Shown in pieces: positions 34,823 to 48,336 of a DNA stretch of 64,000 bases (positions within the stretch are counted from its first letter, which is position 1; each line of letters begins with the position of its first letter). Source of the stretch: Melampsora larici-populina 98AG31. Lineage: Eukaryota; Basidiomycota; Pucciniomycetes; Pucciniales; Melampsoraceae. The stretch covers positions 1,132,313 through 1,196,312 of the forward strand of contig NW_006768782.1 in NCBI RefSeq assembly GCF_000204055.1, in the 5' to 3' direction. Both the position numbers and the translations under genes were made by a program. Below the pieces are notes generated by a model that was not told where the DNA came from, did no database searches, and saw only the letters and a program-made list of their open reading frames with translations.

Positions 34823-37400
34823 ATGACACCTGATGAACTCAAGCTTTTCGAATTTATCACCCATTTACCATCAGACTTGAACCCATATCTAGCGATAGCC
34901 AAAAAAATTAAAAGCGATGTTCATGTACGATTAAGATCAAACTTATATCGACAAGAGTTTTGCGATTATTGATTTAAATCATATGTTTCCTGATACACAT
35001 CAAGTACAGCTTGCGGCTTTTCCTACTTGGGTTCTAGTATTGCAACGATGTGCCATTGGGGCGTTTACTGTGTGAGTCGTATACTCACAAGCATACCAAT
35101 TGCAAGAATTCTAATCAAACTTGATGTTGTTTATTTTGATTTGTTTAGAATTTTCCTCCAATCTCTGTATCTCATCTATCTTCGTACACAAGCTAAAGCA
35201 TTCACCTTTGGGAAAATTTCACCTGGTATGTTCATTGTTTGCTTGTCATCAAGAAGACAAAATTACACTGTGATTAATGTTGACTTGCTTCTTACCTTCC
35301 CTGTTGCGGTTGCAGTGGGAATATTTCGATTAGATATCCCCAGTAGCCTTGCGATTGCTTACGTGCTCTTTTCCCCACGTGAGTACATTCTTGAATGTTC
35401 TTGGAGCCAACCCTGAATCAAAAATTCAAATCTTGCCTTTTTGTACCATCTCGTTCATGTGACATGACCATGAAACTCTCGCGAGTTTTAGTTTTTGTTG
35501 CCGATCTGGTCTGGTCCGAGTTCGTGAACGATGGAAATAATGATATATCAGGAAAGATTATCCTTTCAGGCTCTAAATTCTTAGTAGCCCTCACTGTGTC
35601 ATGGTAAGAGATGATAGGATTTAATTTTGAAGTCAATGGGCATCAACTAAGGTTTTCATACAATTTTCCTCATCACTTTCAATTGTTTGATTATCAGGAG
35701 TAAGTTTTTGATTCTTCATGACATTGATAAAACCCTGATCATCCGGTGATGTTGCTAAACTATTTGTTTTGGTTTTTTTCATTTGAATTTCCGTCAGTTT
35801 TTCTATGGACCTGTGCCTGTCAGTGCGTATCCATAATCTATGAGTGTCGTTATGGAGAAGAATATACATCTGGACGCCGTTTTATACACCCAGTCATAAG
35901 TCACTTCTTGAATATTATTCTGGTCGTGATGATCCTTCTTCCAATCCGTACGTGAATAATTTCCTTTTCTGATTGTTCGTGTAATTAGTCAAGTATAACG
36001 AGCTTTACTCAAATCTGACTCAAGAGTACTTACTTGAGATTTTTGGATCGGTATTTATCTGTTCATTTAGCTGGAGTTGTTTATTGTTTTTCCAAAGTCA
36101 ATGGTGAATATGAAACAATCAAACATATCACCGATGATGTGATCAAAACTCTCCATCATCTGGCACCTCAGTACGACCCTAGTACATCCAGTCTCGAAAC
36201 TCCATTGGTGTATGCAATGCCTGCCGCTCAAATCACGTCACACTTCGTGAGTATCATTTTTCTTTGATTGATAGCTTTGAATCCACCATATCGAGCTGAA
36301 ACAGATGTCAAATATATGCACATTTTGGCCCTCGCATAGCACGTCATGGCTCATCTTACAAGGGTATCTATGATCATCTATATCTCGCTATTGATCTTTT
36401 TCGTCGCTGTAAGTAATCAATCCTGAAATCAGGAAAGGTTCACAAAACTTATCAAACACGGCCGTGGGGATATCCAAGCTCTATGTTCCTCTACTTGGGT
36501 TTTCCATAGTAACTCTTTATTTAGGTTGTACCCCCTGCAAGAAGCTTCAGACCGTACTTCAAGAGTTAGGCAATAATACACAGCATGAGATCCCAATTTT
36601 GAGTCGAAAGACACGCAGACAAAGAGCAAGATTAGTCTTTCACGCTTTAATGACTTTTTTCAGTACTCTGCTTCATATTCCTGTCATCGCGATTCTGGTG
36701 AGACTCGAAATCTTGATATGATTTTGTTCTCGAGAGATTGTGGATTCCGTTGGCTGAGGTGATTGGCCTTTTTCAACAAATCCTTAGCTCCGCTTCAAGG
36801 GTGACCACTATTTCCAAAATTTAGACTGGAGGATCATAGCATCAGTAGTCAGTTTTTTTCCTGATCTTCAATCATCTTCCCAATGAACTATTTCTGATAC
36901 TTGAAATTCTTTTCATATAAACAGGGATTACACTTTCCCTTATCAATCACTGCGAATATGTGAGTCATGATCAATTCTCATACACAAGAAGATATCTTTA
37001 TCTGACTCTCTTATACTCTAGATCTATCTTTGTTCTCATTCTCCATTCACACCAACAACTTGAGGAATGTCGTACACAAGAGGCTACCGTGAACACTACT
37101 TATGACATGCCACCTGATCACTTGACATGCGATTCTAAACCGAGTTACTTTGAAAAGCAGGCTACGACAACGGATGTAAGATTCTTTGAACAAAAAAGTT
37201 TTTTATTGATGTTCAATACAGATGTTAACACACATATTGGATCTTTTCTTTCTTATCTTTTTTGTAGTCAGGAAACGATTCATCAAATAATTCGAATTAT
37301 CAACCAGACTTTTTATCAACAGAAGAAGACGGTCAATATCAAATTTCACAATCTCCAAGTTCAAAGAAAAAGGAAAACAAACTGTTTTTAATTTTGTCAA
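34823..37400 (+). CDS. Multi-pass membrane protein, many short exons
   Basis: From ATG 34823 the first exons join in phase: 34823-34924, 35010-35071, 35149-35225, 35316-35378 and 35492-35603. They encode hydrophobic helices such as FPTWVLVLQRCAIGAF, SLAIAYVLFSP and LSGSKFLVALTVSW. Later pieces give more helices: SHFLNIILVVMILLPI (35880-35945), VSMIIYISLLIFFVA (about 36365-36411), YVPLLGFSIVTLYLGC and ALMTFFSTLLHIPVIAIL (36480-36700), and LHFPLSITANI, then a hydrophilic tail ending near 37390. Seven or more helices suggest a receptor- or transporter-like protein; the layout resembles fungal seven-helix receptors, but I recognise no family signature. At least two exon joins (near 35603 and 36420) do not agree in phase, so the model is incomplete or the gene is damaged. 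Confidence 0.55.
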
Positions 37401-38838
37401 AAATATATAAATCCTAGACTCATGTTTTTACGATAAGATAACGTACAATGTTAAACGATTATTTACTACGGGAATTTTTTTTCCACCTCCTTTGGTCCTC
37501 ATTACGAACAAATTAAGCTTTTTCTTCATTACTCAAAGTTTTTCATCTTCCTTATCTTTATCTCTTCACCTCATCCACTTACTAAGCTCAAGATGTTTTT
37601 GGATTGTACAATCATCAATTTTTAACGAATTCAGTACTATGATAAGTGAAGAGCTAAGATATGGACTGGTTCTGCAATTGTAAAGTAACGAAATGCAAAT
37701 GACTCATCTAATTGTTCATTGTCAGCTCACATGGTGGGCGTTCTTTTTTGAACCACGACGTGCCTGATTTACTATGGCGTGTGGGCTTACATATGATCAA
37801 CTTGGAGAATCTTCCAACAATGACATGGTATGGATGAATGCAGGGGTGACAGTAGCATTGGGGAGTTGAACTTGAAGGTTTGGGAGCCAGGTTAAAAAGT
37901 AGTTTCAAATCTTTGACACACAACGGTATCTTTCTGTTTTTCCATCAACAAACCCCATCAGTACACCCCAGGTTTTAGTTGGAGTCTCCAATAAATAGTG
38001 ACGCCACAATGGACAATTGTAATGTACATCATGATATGAATGTCGAGACTGGGTTGTTACCTGTTGTTACTTCCACTCAACAAGCACTGTTCTCAAGCGG
38101 GACACCCTGGGCCTTTCTTTTAGAAATTCTGCTGTGCAAATTTTCCCGTTGGCAATAATGACATAAACTTCAGGTACATATAAAATCAAACTGGCACACA
38201 GAATTTGCGGCAGAATAGCAACAGGCATAGTTTGGCTGGCTTCTGAATGTTTTTGGTAACCTCGATTGTGCATATATGACCCAGAGATCTGAATGCTTTC
38301 AAACACCTTATGTGCATGCTGCTGGTTTCCAACTTTCACAACTCGAATCGAAATCTTGCTGCTGCATCTTGGATTTCTAGCCATCCAAAAATATGGGGAT
38401 CGAGATACATGGGCAGAAAAAAAGATCATCCTGATAAGGGAAGTGTATAATGCTGACACTGGCAGCTGGAGGTACTCCCCATGAATCAACACATCTTCAA
38501 AAGATTTTTTTATTTGAGCTTGAGTTGAAATTGATACACTTGAGAATTTTCAGGTCAAGAAATAATCAATGAATGTAAGAATGTAAGTGAAGAACCCAAG
38601 CAAATGAAAAGGTAGCTTGGAATTCCTTAATCTATGTAGCCTTTTATGGCTTTTCATTCATTTTTTGACAAGTCTTCACTATCGTAGCCAAAGATTCAAT
38701 GGCTCAAGACGAAAATGAAGAGCCTGAGAAGTTTTTTTCTTTTTCATTGTAATTGGTTAGACGATTATGATAACCTGTCTCTATCTGTCCCATTTAATGT
38801 TTGATATGAATAGGATATCAACTTGATGTATATAGCTA
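37401..38838. other. Intergenic region
   Basis: AT-rich sequence between two convergently transcribed genes. A 141-codon minus-strand frame (38067-38492) has no recognisable feature and is not called. Confidence 0.45.
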
Positions 38839-40541
38839 TCAAGTTAGTTGTCTCAGTTTTTCACGCTCGTGAAATTCATCCAGATCATAGCGTTTCCCTC
38901 GAATTCCCCAGATCGCATAATTAGACTTAACAGCAACTCTCTATAGGAGTCAAAACATTCGATCCTTAATCAGTTTTCAAGTCTCAATCCAAACTAAAAA
39001 AGACGCCCATGTGAACATGATGGTTCAGCTTCTTACCGGATCAAATTCTGCCACTTCCCATCTTTGACTTGCAAATACATTCTCCCCAGGATGAAGTAAC
39101 CATTCGAATTGATCTTTGATCCCCTCTACTTTCTCAATTGCTTCTACATCCCTCTCAACGTCAGCTGGACTGAAACCACCTGCGAACAAGGCACACTTGG
39201 TATCCAAGATCATCTTCACATCCTCGTGCCAATTTGTCTCGAGTTGAACGGTATCCGTCCTTAGCACAGATCCTGGTGCAGTAGGACCATCAGATGTGAC
39301 TGGAACGGTTGGGAAACCAAACCCAGGAGAGAAAGCGAAGAAGACATCATTGTAAGGGTCAAAGGGACCCAGAACGTCGTGAACTTCTCTATAAGCTGCC
39401 TGAAGTGAATGTAATGTTAGAGTAGGTGATACAGGTAGAGTGAAAGCGGGGACACCGAATTTCTCTTGCTTAAATCCTCTAGATGTTGGAGTTTGTTCAG
39501 GTTGAACTCCAGGTGGTGAGATCTGTTGCTGTGGGAGAAGAACCTCGGGGCCGATGAAGAAAATCTGAAAAGAGACGTCGGGAGAAGGAAACAGGAATGG
39601 TAGTTGTGCCCATACAGCTGGAGGTAAAGAGGATTCGGCACGAGCACCAAGGACGAAGATACGGATCGGATTGAGGGTTCGGCCTAAAACTTGAGCTGTG
39701 TTGACTCCTAAAGGTGGATGCAACGACTGCCGCAAAGCTAAGGTACCCATCAAATCGCATATGATAACCAAATAGAGAAGTGAAGTAAGAAGACAAAAGT
39801 TTGAACGTTATGGAAATGCCTTTGGCTATAGAACAGATATATTACGTTGGTTGAAGGGTGCCGCGTACCGGTCAATGACCTATAACCTTCGGTGGTCAAC
39901 CTCATATTCCGAGTTGAATAAGGACTGAACTCGTGTAAAACTGCTCCAATGCTGATCGGATAGGTGAGTAGTTTTGAAATATGACGTCTTGATCGATCTT
40001 CATCAATTGAACGAAATCCTCTGGTGTAAAGAAACAAATCCCAGTTTGAGAGGGTGATCGCCTCCTCGTAAGGTTGACAACCTGGAAGATCAAATTCATT
40101 CATAGGCCTTCCCGATCTCAGATCATGTTCGTCCTCGTTTGATTCCCGTAGACGAGGCCAGTACTTGGCTTTCTCTGGATCTGATTCCCATGCTTCTCGA
40201 CTTGAATGAGTAGGATAGCCTGACTCAGGGCAATCGTATGCAACATGTAGATCTGGTCGAATCGGACACCAAGCTGAAGCTTTAATTCTTTCTGCCTTCT
40301 GTCTCATGGCAGGAACAGGAGAAGATGAAAGAGGATGAAAAAGATCATCGGGAGCTAAGAGTGGTGCTGGCTGAGAAGAATTTGTTGAACGACCTTGATT
40401 TTTACTTGTACGTTTGAAAAGGTTGGATAAACCGAAAATATTTCGATGTCGACATGAAGTTGAAAATGGATGAGCTGAAGCCAAAAGCCTTGATGGAAGT
40501 ATCGAGTTACTGAGCATGTTATCTTTGAGTTGATGTCTCAA
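38839..40541 (-). CDS. MSS51: MSS51-like mitochondrial translational activator
   Basis: In yeast Mss51 activates translation of COX1 mRNA and couples Cox1 synthesis to complex IV assembly on the matrix side of the inner membrane. Exons are 40541-39869, 39737-39037 and 38940-38839, phases consistent, giving 491 residues. The N-terminus is rich in Ser, Arg and Leu with few acids, as in a mitochondrial presequence. A zinc-binding-type region has WCP...YDCPESGYPTH (about residues 90-125), then REAWESD, NEDEHDLRSGRPMNEF, NWDLFLYTRGF, LTYPISIGAVLHEFSPY, and in exon 2 LRQSLHPP, FVLGARAESSLPPAVW, AFSPGFGFP, ALFAGGFSPADVERD and GENVFASQRWEVAEFD. The last exon supplies YAIWGIRGKRYDL. ATG 40517 is an alternative start. 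Confidence 0.93.
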
Positions 40542-42922
40542 AGGGTTGGCTCAGCAGGAAAAGCTTGAGCCTGAAGAAATTCTTGAACCCCGATTTGGCT
40601 AAAGACGTCACGGATAAAAGCCCCGATCATAAAACCCATAATCCACTCTTGGTCAATGACAACAACCACTCCCCACCACTCCATCATGATCATACGTGGT
40701 ACATATGTACATACATACTCTGTCTAAGTTGACAGCACCACACCACCAACCTTGTCTGCCACCCAACCTGGATTTATTCATGTTGTAAGTAGGAGTATTG
40801 GTCACCTTGTTGCCAAAAGCAGTGCTGCCCCACTTGCCGTCACTCAAGCCTAAAGAATCTTATGTTTTTTCTCTCAAGCCCTCTTGTCTATAAGTTTTAT
40901 GAATCTGTAAAATCAGTTGCTTCCTTTCATGAAGTAAGTCAGTGCAGTTTCAAAAAAAAATGGAATTCCTTGATTTGCGGATTCTGGATTTTTATGCTAC
41001 AAAGGTACTGTAATTGACCTTCAGCAATATTGAGGTGACCTGAGCTCAAAAGTTTGCTTGATAATTATGTATCAACAATATTACTTTGTTTATTCTTAAG
41101 AGCGGTTTCTGGATTGGGAGTTGGACCTTGTAGTTCCATATACAACCAAATCCACACAATCTGACCAATACTGTTACCATCAAGAGTTACATACTTGGGA
41201 GAGACCTTTCTTTAGAGCATCCCCAGCTGTGTAATGTGAACTGTGTTGTACAGGAAGTTGGGGCAAAATCATCCACAGCCAATGTCTTCACTTTTAACAT
41301 ATCTAAGGGATTTCCCTCCATGCAAGCCAAAATAGAAGAAATTTGTTATATTTCAGCTTGCTCCCTAAATTCATCTGTACCTTGCTTGCCCCATAATCTT
41401 GATTGATATGATCAAACTTGGCACCAAACAAACACGGATTGATCAAACTGTGTACCTCAAATACCTCTCCATGCAAACACTTTTTATGGCAGGGATCTAG
41501 GGAATGGCTGGGGTTGCTCTTAGGCCTGTGACCCAGACCCAGGCCTGACCAGCCAACTCTACCCAACAATATTTTCAAAGTTGAAAGTTGACGCCCTGTC
41601 ACACTGAAACACACATGTGGCTCAGGTGCCTGTTATTTTTTTTCTCAATGAACAGACAAAAACCAATTTTATTCTTTCAACATAGGTTCTGTATACAAAA
41701 TTAAATAAGTCACTTGGAGCTGTATTGGCCGGCTCAAACCAGTACAGTTTCAAGGGACTTGGATAAGTTTGTTGTGTTCCATATAACCTTTAAATACATC
41801 TTGATAGACATATAATGGCAATATGTGTCAAAATCATTGCATTTCACCACACATTTGCACCTATAAAGGACCAAGGTGTGCTCTGGCTGGCCCTGAGTGA
41901 TTTTTGATTCCCTCAGGTCTACCCAAGGCTAGATTTGGCCCCATGGCTGGCCCTGATCCATCAGGGCCAGGTCAAAGCCCTACCTTTCTGAAGCTCTGGA
42001 TCTATTTTTAAAGAGGTTTCAAGGTTGTAATCACATATCAAACATACTTTGTAGATCCCTGTGTTGTAGGTACATTCATACAAATTGCACCACTCAATCA
42101 TTGGGCCTGGGTATGTGAGGAAAAGGGAGTGTGGCTTCCAAAATTTGAAACCAGGTTTACACTTTGGCAACCATCCATGGAGATGATATCCCAATGAGCC
42201 AACTTGAAGCCCCAAATATGACACCCGGTTGATCTAACTTGACACAAGTCATGTTGCGCCAAGATTCACGGTAACCCAAAGCATTGGAAAGGCAAAAGAT
42301 TTGGATGAAATTCACCCTCCTGCCTTCAAGTTTACTTTTATCATGGTTCTGGTCCTGGAATGGGCTTTTATATTCTGTACTTTCATTCAATTAGGGAAAA
42401 CAGAAAACAACCTACAAGGAATCCAGATGGGAAAAAAGAGGAAACAAGTAAGCAACTTGTTGAAAGCTATCAGGATTGTTGGTTTGGACTCTCTCAAGGG
42501 TTCCTGATTGGCACTTAAACAGTCCCAAGATGTCCCAATGTAAGTTGATTTGAGTACCATCAAAACAACATGGTCATGAGTCAATGTCAAGATCCTGAAG
42601 TCATGGCAAACAAGATGGTGAAACAGCACCTAACAAAATACAGTGATTGCTTGCACAAGGTATCATGTTTGATGGAATGGCCAGGGGGGGACTAATCTGC
42701 AAAAATATTGTCTCATGCAGTGGACTTGTTAATACACTAGTTGTTTGATTCACTTGGCTGGTCTGATCCATTCAAAATGACATTAATAACATGTGACAAT
42801 CCATGGAAATGTGTTCTTTGAAAAGATGCACCACTCCTAGGAATAGTATAAAGTATAAAAATGTAAAGAGATCAAAAAAATATATTCAAAAATGAAACCT
42901 CAGATTGGATCAGACCTTGCTT
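40542..42922. other. Intergenic region, repeats only
   Basis: No supported gene. Includes a perfect short palindrome CTGGCCCTGAT-CC-ATCAGGGCCAG at about 41946-41969 and related GGCCTGG/CCAGGCC motifs at 41520-41550 and 41880-41900. The 42300-42600 frames have no domain features. Confidence 0.45.
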
Positions 42923-44495
42923 CTAATCTTCTTGATCTTCATCATCCCTCTCAATTTGACCATCTAAAGCAAGTACTTCCCTTCTGATATAAGTCAAAAG
43001 AGAATGATTCAAACCATCATATCTCATATCACTGAAAAATTTGAATTCATTGGGAAAAACATCAGTCAGCACTCCATTCTCCTTACACTTCCAAAAAAAA
43101 CTTGAAGATAGAGTAATAAGAGACTCAACTACCACCAATTGCAAGCCACAACTAAACCTGTTGGAGTAGTTCTATGTTGTTGAACATGATGAAACCAAAG
43201 TGAAGGAAGATACAAAAGATCACCTTCCATTAAAGTAATAGTCATAGCTCTAGCAAATTGAAATCTAGGAAATTTTTCAATATTTGGATTCAGTGGATCT
43301 ATTGGTATCCATGGTATTAAAGTTTGATCTTCATTTGGTTTTATTGTCCATTGATTTGTTTCAGAATCTTTGATATATCTTCCTGATTTGTATCTTGTTT
43401 CATGCATGCAATAGAACTCAGTGGGCGGGAAGATTGTGAAAGTTTTCGAACCTTCAAGTACTAAATAAAAATTCTCGTATGGGTCTTGAGATTTTTTTTC
43501 AAGATTCAAAAGTTTCAAAGAGAGAGAGAGTATGTCAGATTTCTTTTGGGGGATTCGGGTACGGAGAGATGACTTGGATCTGATGCGTTGCCAAAGTGAT
43601 GTGATCTTACCTTTGTGCAGGGATGTAATTGATCTATCATCTCCAATCCAAATATTAACCGCATCAGGTTTGACCCCGCCACCTACAAACACATCAGTTC
43701 TCAGTAAAACTTCAAATCGGATCCAACAACAAAAGATAACTCACCTATAGCTGCACTGGCTATCGGAACCTCTAGACCTATATCTGGAATTAAGGCGTTG
43801 AATTCTTTATGTAAGTTATTATCTTGAGATTGAAGATAAATTACATCTCTCTGTTCTGTTTCGGTTGGGCTTATTGGTCGAAGTTCATTTATTAAACATT
43901 CTAACGTCATCTTTTCATCTGATAAACAAAAGATAATCAGTCTCTTCGATAATCTTGAGCTCTAATCTAGAATTTCATTATTTACGGCTAGCTTACAGTT
44001 CGGTTCCACAAAGTATTCTTCATTGACTATCGAATCCGAATTTCTATCCCACAAAATAAACGAGTCCAATATTGATCAGAATGAAAGTTTCGAAAGAGAT
44101 TTGATTGGACTTCGGAATAGAAGATGAATGATTGAAGTTCTGACCCACTAGGTGTCCTTGCTACTGTTAATAATTTCTCATTTCCTAATCGATCGATCAA
44201 AAGTTTTTCTGACCAAGTAGAACCAATGGTTGAGATATGATGATGATTAGACTGCGATTGTTTTTGATAATAAGATCTGATTACTAATGGTCTATTTGAA
44301 TGAATAAAACTTGAGAATTCTGATTCAGTTGGCATTTCTTTATCGAATTCTTCAACGTCTGAATTATTCATTGCTTGAACAAAATCCAACCAGGTTGATA
44401 TCAGACGTCATATTATGATAGGTTTGATGAGGATGCGATGTACCTTGATAGCTTTTGACTAGTTTTTGTAGACTGAGTTCTGAACGGTTGCTCAT
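42923..44495 (-). CDS. JmjC-domain 2-oxoglutarate oxygenase, JMJD7-like
   Basis: Seven exons (44495-44444, 44358-44145, 44043-43997, 43918-43745, 43682-43611, 43484-43133, 43031-42923) join in phase to give 339 residues. The N-terminal part has FSSFIHSNRPLVIR and LTVARTPSGNSD; the JmjC/cupin fold has AVNIWIGDDRSITSLHKDPY with the HxD iron ligands, KTFTIFPPTEFY, and LPSLWFHHVQQ with the distal His. This order and size match JMJD7-type small JmjC enzymes, which in animals act as lysyl hydroxylases; substrate in fungi is unknown. The intron between exons 5 and 6 splits the Asp codon of HxD. The last residues are acidic. Confidence 0.9.
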
Positions 44496-45514
44496 CTTGA
44501 TATCTCGAATCGATTTTCCAAAAATGTTGGTAAGATAACCTCACCTGGGTGCTGGATGCAGTTGTACCAGGTTCAACTAGCTAGGTTCAACCTTCTGCGG
44601 CAAAATGGCCTGCCTCACCTGTCACCACCGGGGCCTGCCACTTTGCAAAGCCCTCAGCAGAACTTTGGACAAAACCACCGTACTGCCACATCACAACTTC
44701 ATGTTACTTCGTTTCTCAAGTGAAGACATCCAAGAATGCCCCCCTGAGAAGCAGGACAATAGAGTCTGCACTCGTCAGACTCAAACCCGCCTCACCCGCG
44801 GATGATGACTCTTCCTCTTCTTTACTTTTGCCGATTCTACGCTTCCTGCTGTGTCTCAAAACTAACTTGAATGTTTCGTATCAACACCAACTTTTGTACA
44901 ACATTAATGATTCAGAATTGACTGAAGAGAATATCTTTGTAAGACTTGTTGTTCGAAACCGGAACGATATAACTTTGGGTACATACAAACATGGCAATGT
45001 CTGAATCTAGATGAGAAAGACTAAATGATGAATTTAGAAACACAAAGTGATGTAAGATGACTGCTTACTGACTTTTTCTTTAGTTTCTTTTCTCTTTCGC
45101 AAGACTCCTCCAAAAAGGTTTGGGTTAGTCATGGGGCGTCAAGCATACTAGAAGAATCGGGGTAAATGTTTTTCGCAATCCGATTGAATGAGAAGATATG
45201 TTGGTTCTCAGCATCTAAAACAACTTAATCACAAAGTATTTACCTTATCGTCCGATCTCACGCAACCCGTTTCATTCAGATAGTGCAGGATGAGGGTAAG
45301 CGCTGAGCTATAGGTTCGTGTCTATGAATGACCGCGTCACAGATCTTTGCGGTGCGTAAGATCCTTGCAATATCGCCTACACAGTCCTGTCAGCGATGAA
45401 GGGTATAAGAGGACGGAATGTGCAGGTCTTTCTAATTCCCCCGAGGTCATCTAATCAGCTAGTTTGTGTCCCGATTTTTTCTCCTTGACTCGAATACGAA
45501 TCACTTTTATTGTC
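44496..45514. other. Divergent intergenic region
   Basis: It separates the minus-strand JmjC gene from the plus-strand reductase. Frames at 44605-45004 lack domain signals. It should contain both promoters. Confidence 0.45.
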
Positions 45515-46943
45515 ATGAAGGTTTTGGTTACTGGTATAGTACGTACACATTTGAACTGATTTCCATCGAAGTTCTTATCTCGTGGTAAGATATCACCATG
45601 GTATGGCTCGTGCCAGCATGGAAATAACTTCACGACAGACTTACTGATCGGTGATATTTACGTGCAGACTGGATTTGTTGGATCGCATATAGCCAAAGGT
45701 TTCTTAGACCTCAATTGGGAGGTCGTAGGAACCGTACGTTCAGCAACGAAGGGAGAGACTCTTCTGAAACAACCTACTTTCTCTGGTGCTGCTCAAGCTC
45801 AACAATTACGCTACATAGTTGTTGATGATCTGGCCACTTACGACTTTTCTACGAGATTGCAAGATGTCGATGCAATCGCCCACACCGCTAGTCCATGTCA
45901 CTTCACTGGTAAAAGCCTCGATGAATATAGTAAGGATCTATTCCTCATCAACTTCTTTCCTGTCATCAAAACTGATGTGTATCAGAACGAAAATACTGCA
46001 TATAAGATTCAAACTGAAGCTCAATACTTTTACCTCACTAGTCACCCCGGCCGTCAAAGGCACATCAAATTTACTTATGGCCGCAAGAGATTCACCTACA
46101 GTAAAAGCCGTTGCCGTCACCTCTTCATTTGGAGCTGTCTTGGACTTTCGTAAACCTGCACTCGAACAAAGTGGAAAAACTTACACGGAGGATGATTGGT
46201 TTACGGGTACTTATGAGGAAGCAGCGGCTCAGAATCGAGCAGGCTTCTGGTATGCTACTTCAAAAACTTTAGCCGAAAGAGAAGGTAGATTTCAATCTTG
46301 TAGATGTCGTCGGATTTTGAAATCGATGGAATGAAAAAACACTCATGAATTGAATTGAACTCTTTCAGCATGGAGGATCAAAGACCTCGAAGGAACAAAA
46401 TGGAGTCTTGCCACGATCTGTCCGCCTTCAATTTACGGCCCGGTAGTAAGTTCTGTCACCACTCTTGTTGAATAGGAGTAATCTCTGATATGGAATCCTC
46501 TTATACAAATTTGTTGATAGATCCACACTTCAAACCCTGACGACATGAATGTCACTTCCCGTAGACTTTATAACATTTTCTTTGGAAATATCAAAGATGT
46601 CATCAAGACAGATTTCCCAGCATTTATAGATGTTCGAGATGTGGCGGACGCTCATATAAAAGCTATACTTCAAAGAACCACAGATAGATTTTTGACCTCT
46701 GCCGCATTATATGATTTTCAAAAGGTGTCTGATTTTGTACATGAGAAATTTGGTGAAGAAGCAAAACGAGCTCCAATAGGTCAACCTCATCATTATTTAA
46801 AACCTCAACAAGTTTATTTGTTGGATTCTTCAAAGGTTGTTAATGTCTTGGGTTTATCGATGAGATCCTTTAAAGAAACTATTAGTGATACTTTTAAGAA
46901 TTACTTACAAATTAATAAAGATTTGACATCAAGTAGATCTTGA
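45515..46943 (+). pseudogene. Extended SDR reductase, copy 1, one-base deletion
   Basis: Family: NAD(P)H-dependent dihydroflavonol-reductase/Gre2-like extended short-chain reductases that reduce ketones or aldehydes. Exons are 45515-45538, 45668-45929, 46042-46284, 46370-46445 and 46521-46943. The first two form the Rossmann start VTGITGFVGSH; then GTVRS, AIAHTASPCH, the Ser region VAVTSSFGAVL, the catalytic WYATSK (YxxxK) and CPPSIYGP. Exon 4 is 76 bases where the paralogue at 50665 has 77: at 46438-46445 the text reads GGCCGGTA where GGxCCxGTx is expected, so exons 4 and 5 do not join in frame and no alternative GT-AG pair fixes it. With that base the protein would be 342 residues. This may be a pseudogene or a sequence error. 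Confidence 0.85.
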
Positions 46944-47210
46944 GAATGTTTGGTAATTGGATTTTTGAGTTTGTTTCCTCTTTGTTAATTTCACAATCTT
47001 GTTATTTTCTTGAAATTAATATGCGTAATTGTGTTGGTGACTGGTAGAATGTTATACTCCTGGAAGATGATTCAATGACTTTGTAAGATCTGTCTCACAT
47101 TTGATTACCTCACAATTCATAATGATTGTTTATACTGAAGCATATGTGGTCAATAATTTCAATCAAATAGCTTTTGAATCTACTTATCTTTGTTGGCTGT
47201 TCAACACCCT

Positions 47211-47416
47211 CACTGCCAGCATAGATGCCTCGGGTTGAGAAATCCGAGGCATCATCGGAGGCAAATCCTCAGACAGACCTTGTCCGAGGTTTTTGCCCAA
47301 GGTATTTTTTTGCCCTGAGAATTACCTCGGATCAAAACCTTGGGAAGCTTCTGTCTGAGGTTTTGCATCCGAGGATACCTTGGATTTTGTAATCCGAGGT
47401 AAATATGTTGGTGGTG
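47211..47416. mobile_element. 206-bp CACTA-like MITE, copy B
   Basis: Ends CACTGCCAGCA and TGTTGGTGGTG with duplication CCT at 47208-47210 and 47417-47419. It is the same length as copy A at 5786 and shares the blocks ATGCCTCGG and GATCAAA in the same order. Confidence 0.8.
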
Positions 47417-48336
47417 CCTCAAGCTTCCCTTTATTGTTCAATTATGTTAAGAAACTTCCTAATAATTCTTATGATTTGAGTATCAAAACCCGCCCAAATC
47501 AAAGCGCTAAACCACTGTAGAATTATTTGCGTCCAAAGATGAAAGTTGGAAATTCTAATATTGAATGGAATTTAATAAACTTTCTAGATTCCTACAAAGA
47601 CTTAGATCCCAAGAACCGGATTAATTCTGTCCCGAGCCGCAAGATCATGTTTCTCCACTTGATTAGAAAATCACTCTTGCCAACATAATGTAGCATTCAA
47701 TTTACCTCTCATACTGGAACCCTAGACTTTGTAGATACCAATTCTTGTGAACTGAGTTGCTCTTGTCCACACTCTTTCACAACATTATTTTGCCTTACAA
47801 CACAGTTTTCCAATGCTTTTCAAAACCATAGTTTTTCCCCTGTTCTGCTTCCAAGAAAAATCTGCTACGTTGTGTAATGCTGTGAGCTAGACGTGTCCAG
47901 CCAATCCTGTGCTTCCTCTCATTCTGCATGTGCTGAGACTGGTGTACGTAATCGTTTTGCATTACTGCACACTACAAAAGATATAATATTTTCCACACAG
48001 AGAGGAAAAGTACTGAGAGTCAGACACCAGCAAGAGAGCAAAAAATCCAAAAAAATATTCATCTTTTTGCTAACACTACATGCAAAGTGCTCACAACCCA
48101 AGGGGGGGTCCTGCAACAGCATGGGGTCAGTGCAGGGTCAGTGCAACCCCACACCCACGGTGTGACCTCTTTGCATGTAGTGTAAGTCTGGGAGCTCCAT
48201 CCAGAGTATTTTCTTGTATTTTACAAACATATATTGTTCAATGTACTAACAATAAAGGTTGAAAATCATCAAAGAACTACATTTATCAATACCTCCAATA
48301 TTAAGTGATTTTGAAGGGCTCAGCGCACATGTAGGT

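Noticed and set aside
38067..38492. 141-codon minus-strand frame between the membrane protein and MSS51
   Set aside because: No domain, no intron signals or composition bias to support it; plausible by chance in AT-rich DNA.
42157..42629. Several 70-80 codon frames in both strands
   Set aside because: Mutually overlapping and without domain or exon support.
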